NCBI RefSeq assembly: GCF_901875575.1
Contig: NZ_CABFMF010000006.1
Location: 1-46,836 of the forward strand
DNA from: an uncultured Streptococcus sp.
GTDB taxonomy: Bacteria; Bacillota; Bacilli; Lactobacillales; Streptococcaceae
DNA length: 46,836 nt
Direction of reading: 5' to 3'
The translations under genes and the position numbers were made by a program. This document shows, piece after piece, positions 8,291-16,258 of this stretch. The notes under the pieces are model-generated. The model made no database searches and had not been told where the DNA came from. It saw nothing but the letters and a program-made list of their open reading frames with translations. Position 1 is the first letter of the stretch. Each line of letters begins with the position of its first letter.

Positions 8291-9709
8291 ATGGAAATCT
8301 TTGATTTTTTAAAAAAAACAAAAGAGACTGAAGAAACAGAAGTAACTAAAGAAATTGAAGAGATTAAAAGTGAAATCTGTTTGGGTGTTTTAGACTTATT
8401 TCCGATGAAGGAAAGCAATCAACTATTGATTGTTGGTAGCTTGGAAGGAAGTTTAAAAAGGGGTGATTGTTTGCAGTTTTGCAATCCGGATCAAGGAATG
8501 GCCTCCCTTGGAACTCTAGTAGTTAAGAAACTCAGCAGTCAACAAAAGGATAGAGATTTTCTGACGGATGAACCTTTAGCCCATCTAGTGGTGGATATGG
8601 ATTCTTCCTTGACCAAACTCAAAAAGGGGAGTGTGCTTTATAGCTCAGGTGTTGATGAAGAGAGTCGCTTATCTGCTTATACAGATACTATTTACCGTGC
8701 TTTTGTTGCAATCCAAAAGGGACAGTTGACCAATGAAGATTACTTGGCAGCTAGCCTTGAAGACAGTGTTGAGATTATGCGTCTCTTTTTATGGAAATGC
8801 CGTCAGGAACAGGAAACTGAAAGCGAAGAAAGCTATCAGATCAATGCACGAAAATTAGAGCGTTTGGCAGAAATTGTTAGGGATAAGTTGTTAGAAGCAG
8901 ATTCCATTTATGCAGTTTATTCTGAAAAAACGGGCGAACCTTACCTCTTTTCAACTACTTATGACAGAGGAGAAGATGGTTATTTGTGTACAGATCCAAT
9001 GATCATGCTTTTTACCCCACGTTGGTACCATCAGTTTAAGGAAACGATTGATAGTCGACCAAACTCTACTGTGAAGTTGATTGAAAATACCGCAGATAAA
9101 AAAGGCATTGAAAACTTTCTAGGTACAGCCTTTTATTTGAATGGTGCTTTAGGAGTGATCTTTAATACTAAGGAAGTTAGCATCAGTTGTTCTGTCTTGG
9201 TTCAAAAACCAGATTTTTCAGGATTACCAGAAACACAAGTGCCTCTGATGAATCCGGAGCTTGTAAGATGGATGCTTTTAATGGGGCAAATGGATAAACC
9301 AAGTAAGGAAGATGAGAAGTTGATTTATAGTCTCTATTACAAGTTCTTCTCAATAGCTCTACCCAAAGCAAAATTTTTACTTCCCTTGGATGCAACATCC
9401 GGATTTCCAAAAAAAGATCAAGAAATACACTCTTTTGTTTTAGAAAAAGACTCAAATGTCAATATTCCATGTAGAGATGGGGAAAATGGACGAAATTCGG
9501 TTCCAGTTTTCACAGATTGGAAACGTTTCAGAATGGTCTTTGATGAAAAGTGGAATGGAATGGTTGAAAAAGCAGGGGCTATGATTGAGGTCTTTGACTA
9601 CGCCATTAATCCAACCGAATACTTGGAAGCAGGTGCCTATGTTAGCAAAGAATCTTTTGATGAGATGAAAAAACTGACTGATAAGCTTGAAGATAGAGAT
9701 GAAAAATAA
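8291..9709 (+). CDS. SseB-domain-containing protein of unknown function
   Basis: A soluble protein of about 472 residues with no signal peptide or membrane segments. The start is ATG at 8291, preceded by GAGGAG; an upstream in-frame ATG at 8276 overlaps the ribosome-binding site. The N-terminus (MEIFDFLKKTKE) is lysine/glutamate-rich. About residues 30-120 have beta-strand patterning with SLEGSLKRGD, loosely like the beta-barrel domain 2 of translation factors (my inference, weak). The last 120 residues look like an SseB N-terminal-type domain: FLLPLDATS, PVFTDWKRFRMVF and AINPTEYLEAGAYVSKESF. It is single, between rnmV and rsmA. The function is not known to me. Confidence 0.6.
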   Translation: MEIFDFLKKTKETEETEVTKEIEEIKSEICLGVLDLFPMKESNQLLIVGSLEGSLKRGDCLQFCNPDQGMASLGTLVVKKLSSQQKDRDFLTDEPLAHLVVDMDSSLTKLKKGSVLYSSGVDEESRLSAYTDTIYRAFVAIQKGQLTNEDYLAASLEDSVEIMRLFLWKCRQEQETESEESYQINARKLERLAEIVRDKLLEADSIYAVYSEKTGEPYLFSTTYDRGEDGYLCTDPMIMLFTPRWYHQFKETIDSRPNSTVKLIENTADKKGIENFLGTAFYLNGALGVIFNTKEVSISCSVLVQKPDFSGLPETQVPLMNPELVRWMLLMGQMDKPSKEDEKLIYSLYYKFFSIALPKAKFLLPLDATSGFPKKDQEIHSFVLEKDSNVNIPCRDGENGRNSVPVFTDWKRFRMVFDEKWNGMVEKAGAMIEVFDYAINPTEYLEAGAYVSKESFDEMKKLTDKLEDRDEK

Positions 9710-10010
9710 AAATAATTATCGATAGAAGGTCTATCTGTATGAGGATGATGTCTTTACTCATTAAATAGGGCTTGATATTTCAAAGCAGAAGTCAGTTGAG
9801 GAATTATGTATTGTTCTTCATATAGATAGTTACTTTACATAGATTGGACAGAATGACTTCTTCGACATGGTGGGCGGGCAATAGCAATAGAAAACGGAAA
9901 CAAAAGAACTGACGAATTCAAATATCTTTTTAAAAGTGCTCATTTATCAGAGCTCAGGAAACAGTGAGTTTGTATAGATATATCGTCGTTCATATTAGAA
10001 AAGAGAATAA
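9710..10010. other. Intergenic region without a recognisable gene
   Basis: In about 300 nt between the SseB-domain gene and rsmA I see no gene, clear terminator, repeat family or strong promoter. One frame is open for 37 codons (about 9859-9965, through HGGRAIAIENGN), but it has no start or ribosome-binding site. It may be a relic. Confidence 0.5.
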
Positions 10011-10883
10011 ATGAGAATTGCAGATTATAGCGTGACCAAGGCAGTGCTGGAGCGTCACGGTTTTACCTTTAAAAAGTCCTTCGGACAAAATTTCTTGACG
10101 GATACCAATATCCTACAAAAAATCGTGGATACGGCTGAGATTGATGACCAGGTCAATGTTATCGAAATCGGGCCAGGTATTGGTGCCTTGACGGAGTTTC
10201 TGGCTGAGCGTGCGGCTCAAGTCATGGCCTTTGAGATTGACCACCGTTTGGTGCCAATCCTAGCTGATACCCTGCGTGATTTTGATAATGTGACCGTAGT
10301 CAACGAGGACATTCTCAAGGTTGATTTGGCGCAACATATCCAGAATTTCAAAAATCCTGATTTGCCAATCAAGGTCGTAGCTAATTTGCCTTACTACATC
10401 ACGACGCCTATTCTCATGCACTTGATTGAGAGTGGTATTCCTTTTAGTGAGTTTGTAGTCATGATGCAAAAAGAAGTGGCGGACCGCATCTCAGCTCAGC
10501 CTAATACAAAGGCTTACGGTAGCTTGTCGATTGCGGTTCAGTATTACATGACCGCCAAGGTTGCCTTTATCGTGCCGCGTACGGTCTTTGTGCCAGCGCC
10601 AAATGTGGACTCAGCGATTTTGAAAATGGTGCGTCGATCAGAACCAGCTGTAGCAGTGAAAGACGAGAACTTCTTCTTTAAGGTTTCCAAGGCTAGTTTT
10701 ACCCATCGCCGCAAGACCTTGTGGAATAACTTGACAGGTTACTTTGGCAAGACTGAAGAAGTTAAGGACAAGCTGACCAAAGCTCTAGACCAAGCGGGCT
10801 TGTCACCAAGTGTGCGTGGGGAAGCTCTCAGCTTGGCAGAATTTGCCAGTCTAGCAGATGCACTTAAAGGGCAAGGATTCTAA
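10011..10883 (+). CDS. rsmA: 16S rRNA dimethyladenosine transferase RsmA (KsgA)
   Basis: A 290-residue class I SAM-dependent methyltransferase that dimethylates two adjacent adenines in helix 45 of 16S rRNA, a late 30S quality-control step; its loss gives kasugamycin resistance. Motifs in order are KKSFGQNFLTD (about 22-32), EIGPGIGALTEFLA (SAM motif I, about 49-62) and the catalytic NLPYYITTP motif near 125-133. The C-terminal basic domain has SFTHRRKTLWNNL. It starts a tight cluster with rsgA one base downstream, coupling two 30S-maturation factors. The ribosome-binding site is weak (AAAAGAG). Confidence 0.96.
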   Translation: MRIADYSVTKAVLERHGFTFKKSFGQNFLTDTNILQKIVDTAEIDDQVNVIEIGPGIGALTEFLAERAAQVMAFEIDHRLVPILADTLRDFDNVTVVNEDILKVDLAQHIQNFKNPDLPIKVVANLPYYITTPILMHLIESGIPFSEFVVMMQKEVADRISAQPNTKAYGSLSIAVQYYMTAKVAFIVPRTVFVPAPNVDSAILKMVRRSEPAVAVKDENFFFKVSKASFTHRRKTLWNNLTGYFGKTEEVKDKLTKALDQAGLSPSVRGEALSLAEFASLADALKGQGF

Positions 10884-10884
10884 G

Positions 10885-11763
10885 ATGCAGGGACAAATTA
10901 TTAAAGCCTTAGCTGGGTTCTACTATGTGGAAAGTGAGGGTCAGGTTTTTCAAACACGCGCGCGTGGGAATTTCCGTAAAAAAGGCCATACCCCTTACGT
11001 TGGGGATTGGGTAGATTTCTCTGCCGAGGAAAATTCTGAAGGTTATATCCTCAAGATTTACGAGCGAAAAAACAGCTTGGTCCGTCCGCCCATTGTCAAT
11101 ATCGACCAAGCTGTGGTCATCATGTCGGTCAAGGAACCTGATTTTAACAGCAATTTGCTGGATCGTTTCTTGGTTCTTTTGGAACACAAGGGCATCCATC
11201 CCATTATCTATATTTCCAAGATGGACTTGTTAGAGGAGCGAGGAGAGCTAGATTTTTACCAGCATACCTATAGTGCCATTGGCTATGATTTTGTGACCGG
11301 TAAAGAGGAACTCCTACCTTTGTTAACAGGCAAGGTTACAGTCTTTATGGGGCAGACTGGTGTTGGGAAGTCAACTCTTCTCAATAAAATCGCACCAGAC
11401 CTTAATCTTGAAACAGGAGAAATCTCAGACAGTCTGGGTCGTGGGCGCCATACCACTCGAGCAGTTAGTTTTTATAATCTCAATGGAGGTAAAATCGCAG
11501 ACACACCAGGTTTTTCATCATTGGATTATGAAGTAACAACGGCTGAAGACCTCAATCAGGCTTTTCCAGAAATCGCCACTGTCAGTCGAGAATGTAAATT
11601 CCGCACTTGTACCCATACCCATGAGCCGTCCTGTGCAGTGAAGTCAGCAGTGGAAGAAGGGACCATTGCGTCCTTCCGTTTTGACAATTACCTGCAATTC
11701 CTCAGTGAGATTGAAAATCGCAGAGAAACCTATAAAAAAGTCAGCAAAAAAATTCCAAAATAA
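10885..11763 (+). CDS. rsgA: Ribosome small subunit-dependent GTPase RsgA
   Basis: A 292-residue circularly permuted GTPase (YjeQ/RsgA) that checks late 30S assembly. Domain order is an N-terminal OB fold (to about 65), then the permuted G domain with G4-like ISKMDLLE, P-loop GQTGVGKSTLLN (about 154-165), switch GRGRHTT and G3 DTPGF. A zinc knuckle CKFRTCTHTHEPSC closes it. I chose ATG 10885, one base after the rsmA stop, rather than an in-frame ATG 27 nt upstream inside rsmA, because it gives the standard N-terminus MQGQIIKALAGFYYV. Confidence 0.95.
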   Translation: MQGQIIKALAGFYYVESEGQVFQTRARGNFRKKGHTPYVGDWVDFSAEENSEGYILKIYERKNSLVRPPIVNIDQAVVIMSVKEPDFNSNLLDRFLVLLEHKGIHPIIYISKMDLLEERGELDFYQHTYSAIGYDFVTGKEELLPLLTGKVTVFMGQTGVGKSTLLNKIAPDLNLETGEISDSLGRGRHTTRAVSFYNLNGGKIADTPGFSSLDYEVTTAEDLNQAFPEIATVSRECKFRTCTHTHEPSCAVKSAVEEGTIASFRFDNYLQFLSEIENRRETYKKVSKKIPK

Positions 11764-11773
11764 GGAGAAACCT

Positions 11774-12430
11774 ATGTCTCAATACAAGATTGCTCCGTCA
11801 ATTCTGGCAGCAGATTATGCCAACTTTGAACGTGAAATCAAACGCCTAGAAGCAACTGGGGCAGAGTATGCCCATATCGATATCATGGATGGCCATTTTG
11901 TACCGCAAATCAGCTTTGGTGCTGGTGTGGTCGAAAGTCTTCGTCCCCATAGCAAAATGGTCTTTGACTGCCACTTGATGGTGTCAAACCCTGAGCATCA
12001 TCTAGAGGATTTTGCACGTGCAGGAGCTGATATCATCAGCATTCATGTTGAAGCAACACCTCATATCCACGGGGCTCTTCAAAAGATTCGTTCTTTAGGA
12101 GTTAAGCCTTCAGTTGTCATCAATCCTGGCACACCAGTTGAAGCCATCAAGCATGTACTTCATCTAGTTGACCAAGTCTTGGTCATGACGGTCAATCCTG
12201 GCTTTGGTGGTCAAGCCTTTCTACCTGAAACCATGGACAAGATTAGCGAGTTGATGACTCTTCGTCAGGAAAAAGGTTTGAACTTTGAGATTGAAGTGGA
12301 TGGTGGGATTGACGATCAAACCATTTCTCAAGCCAAAGAAGCTGGTGCTACAGTCTTTGTAGCTGGATCCTATGTCTTTAAGGGAGATGTCAATGAACGA
12401 GTTCAAACCCTCAGAAAACAACTGGACTAG
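11774..12430 (+). CDS. rpe: Ribulose-phosphate 3-epimerase
   Basis: A 218-residue TIM-barrel enzyme interconverting ribulose 5-phosphate and xylulose 5-phosphate in the pentose phosphate pathway. Signatures: KIAPSILAADYANFE at the N-terminus, HIDIMDGHFVPQISFG (about 34-49), the FDCHLMV metal-site motif, VNPGFGGQAF and the phosphate-binding EVDGGID with VAGSYVF. The start is ATG 11774 with AGGAG seven bases upstream; a longer frame reaching back into rsgA is a read-through artefact. It sits in the rsmA-rsgA-rpe-thiN run, a streptococcal arrangement. Confidence 0.96.
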   Translation: MSQYKIAPSILAADYANFEREIKRLEATGAEYAHIDIMDGHFVPQISFGAGVVESLRPHSKMVFDCHLMVSNPEHHLEDFARAGADIISIHVEATPHIHGALQKIRSLGVKPSVVINPGTPVEAIKHVLHLVDQVLVMTVNPGFGGQAFLPETMDKISELMTLRQEKGLNFEIEVDGGIDDQTISQAKEAGATVFVAGSYVFKGDVNERVQTLRKQLD

Positions 12431-13055
12431 AGTTGCGGTTTTTGCCGGCGGAGACCGTGGGTATTACAGGACGGATTTTGATTCATTTGTTGGAGTTGAC
12501 CGTGGATCGCTTTGGGTTTTGGGAGAGGATCTTCCTTTGGCATTAGCAGTTGGTGACTTTGACTCTGTGACGGAAGAAGAGCGTCAGTTGATTCAAGAAC
12601 ACAGTACGGACTTTAAACAAGCTCATCCAGAGAAAGATGATACGGATTTAGAATTGGCTCTCTTAATCGTCTTTGAGAAAAATCCTCAGGCTCGGATTAC
12701 AATCTTTGGAGCCCTAGGTGGTCGGATTGATCATATGCTGGCCAATGTCTTTCTACCTAGCAATCCCAAGTTGGCTCCCTATATGCGTCAGATAGAGATT
12801 GAGGATGGGCAAAATTTGATTGCCTATTGTCCAGAAGGTACCAGTCAGCTACATCCCCGTTCAGACTACGACTATCTTGCCTTTATGCCAGTTCGAGATA
12901 GCCAGTTGACCATTCTTGGGGCCAAGTATGAGTTGACAGAGGAAAATTTTTTCTTTAAAAAAGTGTATACTTCTAACGAATATATAGATAGGGAAGTTAC
13001 CGTGACTTGCCCAGATGGCTATGTGGTCGTGCTGCATAGCAAGGACAGGAGGTAG
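12393..13055 (+). CDS. thiN: Thiamine pyrophosphokinase
   Basis: The product, about 220 residues, transfers pyrophosphate from ATP to thiamine to make thiamine diphosphate. The N-terminal catalytic domain shows VAVFAGGD, VGVDRGSLWVL, AVGDFDSVTEEE and the HPEKDDTDLELAL motif, and IFGALGGRIDHMLAN follows. The C-terminal part is the beta-rich thiamine-binding domain. I start at ATG 12393, preceded by AAGGGAG (12380-12386). It overlaps rpe by 38 nt, implying translational coupling. In-frame ATGs at 12372 and 12387 lack a good ribosome-binding site. Confidence 0.92.
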   Translation: MNEFKPSENNWTRVAVFAGGDRGYYRTDFDSFVGVDRGSLWVLGEDLPLALAVGDFDSVTEEERQLIQEHSTDFKQAHPEKDDTDLELALLIVFEKNPQARITIFGALGGRIDHMLANVFLPSNPKLAPYMRQIEIEDGQNLIAYCPEGTSQLHPRSDYDYLAFMPVRDSQLTILGAKYELTEENFFFKKVYTSNEYIDREVTVTCPDGYVVVLHSKDRR

Positions 13056-13056
13056 G

Positions 13057-14313
13057 ATGGAAAGTTTACTTGTTCTATTATTGCTTGTCAACCTAGCTGG
13101 CCTCTTTCTGATTTGGCAAAGGCAGGATAAGCAGGAGAAACATCTCGGCAAGAGCTTGGAGGATCAGGCAGATCATCTGTCAGACCAGTTAGATTACCGT
13201 TTTGAGCAATCTAGACAAGCTAGTCAACTTGACCAAAAATACCTGGAAGTAGCTGTTAGCGACCGCTTGCAGGAGGTTCGTATTGAACTACATCAAGGTT
13301 TGACCCAGATTCGTCAAGAAATGACTGAGAATCTCCTCCAAACCAGAGATAAGACGGACCAACGTCTGCAAGCTTTGCAGGAATCTAATGAGCAACGTTT
13401 GGAGCAGATGCGCCAAACTGTCGAGGAAAAGTTGGAAAAAACCTTGCAGACCCGTCTACAGGCTTCCTTTGAGACGGTTTCCAAGCAATTGGAATCGGTC
13501 AATCGAGGTCTCGGTGAAATGCAGACAGTTGCGCGTGATGTCGGTGCCCTCAATAAGGTTTTATCTGGTACCAAGACACGCGGAATTCTAGGGGAACTAC
13601 AATTGGGACAAATCATCGAAGATATCATGACACCTGCCCAGTATGAAAGAGAATTTGTAACAGTCGAAAATTCTAGCGAACGTGTAGAATATGCCATTAA
13701 GTTGCCTGGTCAAGGGGACCAAGAATATGTTTACCTACCAATTGATTCCAAGTTTCCGCTGGCAGATTATTACCGCCTAGAAGAAGCTTATGAAGTAGGT
13801 GACAAAGAAGAAATTGAACGTTGCCGTAAGTCTCTCTTGGCCAGTGTCAAACGTTTTGCTAGAGATATCAAGAGTAAGTATTTGGCGCCACCAAGAACGA
13901 CTAATTTTGGAGTTTTGTTTGTACCTACAGAGGGACTTTACTCAGAAATTGTCCGTAATCCAATCTTTTTTGACGATTTGAGACGGGAAGAACAGATTAT
14001 TGTAGCTGGGCCAAGTACTCTTTCTGCCCTTCTTAATTCCCTATCAGTTGGTTTTAAAACCCTCAATATTCAAAAGAGTGCTGACCATATTAGCAAAACG
14101 TTGGTTAGTGTTAAGACTGAGTTTGGCAAGTTTGGGGGGATTTTGATTAAGGCACAAAAACATCTCCAACATGCCTCTGGCAATATTGATGAATTATTAA
14201 ACCGTCGTACTACAGCTATCGAGCGGACTCTCCGTTACATGGAAATCTCAGAAGGTGAGCCTGCGCTTGATTTACTCCATTTCCAAGAAGATGAGGAAGA
14301 ATATGAAGATTAG
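13057..14313 (+). CDS. rmuC: RmuC-family DNA recombination protein
   Basis: A 418-residue protein with one N-terminal membrane helix (LLVLLLLVNLAGLFLIW). A long Gln/Glu-rich coiled coil follows (about 25-160), then the RmuC nuclease-like domain (PF02646) with GELQLGQIIEDI, YVYLPIDSKFPLADYYR, the block AGPSTLSALLNSL and LNIQKSADHI. RmuC limits recombination at inverted repeats and is proposed to be a nuclease anchored at the membrane. The start ATG 13057 follows AGGAGGTAGG and begins one base after the thiN stop. An earlier in-frame start inside thiN was rejected. Confidence 0.92.
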   Translation: MESLLVLLLLVNLAGLFLIWQRQDKQEKHLGKSLEDQADHLSDQLDYRFEQSRQASQLDQKYLEVAVSDRLQEVRIELHQGLTQIRQEMTENLLQTRDKTDQRLQALQESNEQRLEQMRQTVEEKLEKTLQTRLQASFETVSKQLESVNRGLGEMQTVARDVGALNKVLSGTKTRGILGELQLGQIIEDIMTPAQYEREFVTVENSSERVEYAIKLPGQGDQEYVYLPIDSKFPLADYYRLEEAYEVGDKEEIERCRKSLLASVKRFARDIKSKYLAPPRTTNFGVLFVPTEGLYSEIVRNPIFFDDLRREEQIIVAGPSTLSALLNSLSVGFKTLNIQKSADHISKTLVSVKTEFGKFGGILIKAQKHLQHASGNIDELLNRRTTAIERTLRYMEISEGEPALDLLHFQEDEEEYED

Positions 14314-15244
14314 TCACATGAAAAAAGATGAGCATTTCGAAGGCTTTTATCTAATCAAGTCAGCAGAACTTAGACAGACTCGTGCTGGGAAAAATTACTT
14401 GGCCTTTACTTTTCAAGACGATAGTGGTGAGATTGAAGGAAAATTATGGGATGCTCAACCTCACAATGTTGCTGCTTTTACTGCAGGGAAGGTTGTTCAC
14501 ATGCAGGGACGCCGAGAAGTATATAACAACACTCCTCAGGTCAATCAAATCACTCTTCGTCTACCACAGGCTGGAGAACCCCATGATCCAGCGGACTTTA
14601 AGGTTAAATCACCTGTAGATGTCAAGGAAATCCGTGAGTATATGGCCCAGATGATTTTCAAAATTGAAAATCCTATTTGGCAGCGAATTGTCCGAAGTCT
14701 TTATGCCAAGTATGACAAGGAATTTTACTCTTATCCAGCTGCTAAGACTAATCACCATGCTTTTGAGACAGGACTTTCCTACCATACAGCTACTATGGTT
14801 CGCTTGGCAGATGCCATTAGTGATATCTATCCTCAGCTAAACAAGAGCTTGCTTTATGCAGGAATCATGTTGCATGATTTGGCTAAAGTTTTAGAACTCA
14901 GTGGTCCAGATCAGACTGAGTATACGGTGAGAGGCAATCTCATTGGTCATATCTCTTTGATCGATAGTGAAATTACCAAGACAGTTATGGAACTCGGAAT
15001 CGATGATACCAAGGAAGAGGTTGTTCTTCTCCGTCATGTCATTTTGAGTCATCACGGTTTGCTAGAATATGGTAGTCCTGTTCGTCCGCGCATTATGGAA
15101 GCCGAGATTATTCACATGATTGATAATCTGGATGCCAGCATGATGATGATGTCAACTGCTCTTGCTTTGGTTGATAAAGGAGAGATGACTAATAAAATCT
15201 TCGCTATGGACAATCGTTCCTTCTATAAACCTGATTTAGATTGA
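14303..15244 (+). CDS. cbf1: 3'-5' exoribonuclease YhaM/Cbf1
   Basis: A 313-residue exoribonuclease, called Cbf1 in pneumococcus and YhaM in Bacillus. The N-terminal OB-fold (about 1-100, YLAFTFQDDSGEIEGKLWD) binds nucleic acid. The HD metal-binding hydrolase domain has HHAFETGLSYHTATM (about 150-164), MLHDLAKVLEL (His-Asp pair) and HVILSHHGLLEYGSP. Cbf1 in streptococci trims short 3' tails of RNAs after terminators. The start is ATG 14303, preceded by GAGGAA and overlapping the end of rmuC by 11 nt. Confidence 0.93.
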   Translation: MKISHMKKDEHFEGFYLIKSAELRQTRAGKNYLAFTFQDDSGEIEGKLWDAQPHNVAAFTAGKVVHMQGRREVYNNTPQVNQITLRLPQAGEPHDPADFKVKSPVDVKEIREYMAQMIFKIENPIWQRIVRSLYAKYDKEFYSYPAAKTNHHAFETGLSYHTATMVRLADAISDIYPQLNKSLLYAGIMLHDLAKVLELSGPDQTEYTVRGNLIGHISLIDSEITKTVMELGIDDTKEEVVLLRHVILSHHGLLEYGSPVRPRIMEAEIIHMIDNLDASMMMMSTALALVDKGEMTNKIFAMDNRSFYKPDLD

Positions 15245-15294
15245 TAAATTTACTAAATTTACAAATTAAGAAAAATGAGCATTTTGTGGCTAAG

Positions 15295-15326
15295 AATGTT
15301 CGTTTTTTATATGAATATGGTATAAT
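15295..15326 (+). promoter_or_regulatory. purR promoter with a candidate PurBox
   Basis: An extended -10 (TGG-TATAAT, -10 at 15321-15326) lies 38 nt before the purR start. Upstream AATGTTCGTTTTT (15295-15307) matches the reverse of the Gram-positive PurBox AWWWCCGAACWWT at all but one position. A poorer half-like copy, AATGAGCATTTT, lies at 15274-15285. PurR proteins bind tandem PurBoxes and often control their own gene. The promoter is well supported; the PurBox is inferred. Confidence 0.6.
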
Positions 15327-15364
15327 GGGTATAGTATAAAAATTAAATGGAATGGGAAATAGAA

Positions 15365-16192
15365 ATGAAATTACGAAGAAGTGATCGGATGGTTGTGATT
15401 TCCAACTATTTGATTAATAATCCTTATAAATTAACTAGCCTTAATACTTTTGCCGAAAAGTATGAATCAGCTAAATCATCTATCTCAGAAGATATTGTCA
15501 TTATTAAACGTGCTTTTGAGGAAATTGAAATCGGTCATATTCAGACTGTTACAGGTGCAGGTGGTGGAGTTATCTTCACACCATCTATCTCAAGTCAGGA
15601 TGCCAAGGAAATGATTGCAGATTTGCGTGACAAGTTATCAGAGAGTGATCGTATCCTCCCAGGTGGCTACATTTACTTGTCTGATCTCTTGAGTACACCA
15701 GCCATTTTGAAAAACATTGGTCGTATCATTGCCAAGAGCTTTATGGATCAAAAAATTGATGCGGTGATGACGGTTGCTACAAAGGGGGTTCCACTTGCTA
15801 ATGCAGTAGCTAATGTTCTTAACGTTCCATTTGTCATTGTTCGTCGAGACTTAAAGATTACCGAAGGTTCAACTGTCAGCGTCAACTATGTATCAGGTTC
15901 AAGTGGTGACCGCATTGAGAAAATGTTCCTTTCAAAACGTAGTCTCAAGGCAGGTAGCCGTGTCTTAATTGTGGATGACTTCTTGAAAGGCGGAGGAACT
16001 GTCAATGGGATGATCAGTCTTTTGCGTGAGTTTGATTCAGAATTGGCAGGTGTAGCGGTCTTTGCGGACAATGCCCAAGAAGAACGTGAAAAGCAGTTTG
16101 ACTACAAGTCGCTCTTGAAGGTAACCAATATTGATGTCAAGAGCCAAGCCATTGATGTTGAGGTTGGTAATATCTTTGACGAAGATAAATAA
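15365..16192 (+). CDS. purR: Pur operon regulator PurR
   Basis: The 275-residue regulator has an N-terminal winged-helix domain (MKLRRSDRMVVISNYLINNPYKLTSLNTFAEKY region, about 1-75). A phosphoribosyltransferase-fold effector domain follows, with the PRPP-binding motif VLIVDDFLKGGGT at about 202-214. It senses PRPP and regulates purine biosynthesis, acting as an activator in lactococci and mostly a repressor in Bacillus and streptococci. The start MKLRR at 15365 matches the family N-terminus; an in-frame ATG at 15347 is possible. Confidence 0.94.
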   Translation: MKLRRSDRMVVISNYLINNPYKLTSLNTFAEKYESAKSSISEDIVIIKRAFEEIEIGHIQTVTGAGGGVIFTPSISSQDAKEMIADLRDKLSESDRILPGGYIYLSDLLSTPAILKNIGRIIAKSFMDQKIDAVMTVATKGVPLANAVANVLNVPFVIVRRDLKITEGSTVSVNYVSGSSGDRIEKMFLSKRSLKAGSRVLIVDDFLKGGGTVNGMISLLREFDSELAGVAVFADNAQEEREKQFDYKSLLKVTNIDVKSQAIDVEVGNIFDEDK

Positions 16193-16203
16193 GAGATAGA
16201 ACT

Positions 16204-16235
16204 AAAGGTTGGAACGCTTGTCCCAGCCTTTCTTT
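16204..16235 (+). terminator. Weak hairpin, possible terminator after purR
   Basis: AAAGGTTGG (16204-16212) pairs with CCAGCCTTT (16223-16231), one G-U pair, followed by a short run CTTTG. The poly-U tract is weak, so partial read-through into lysA is likely. No other promoter for lysA is evident. Confidence 0.5.
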
Positions 16236-16258
16236 GCAAATAGAATAGAAGGAAACTT

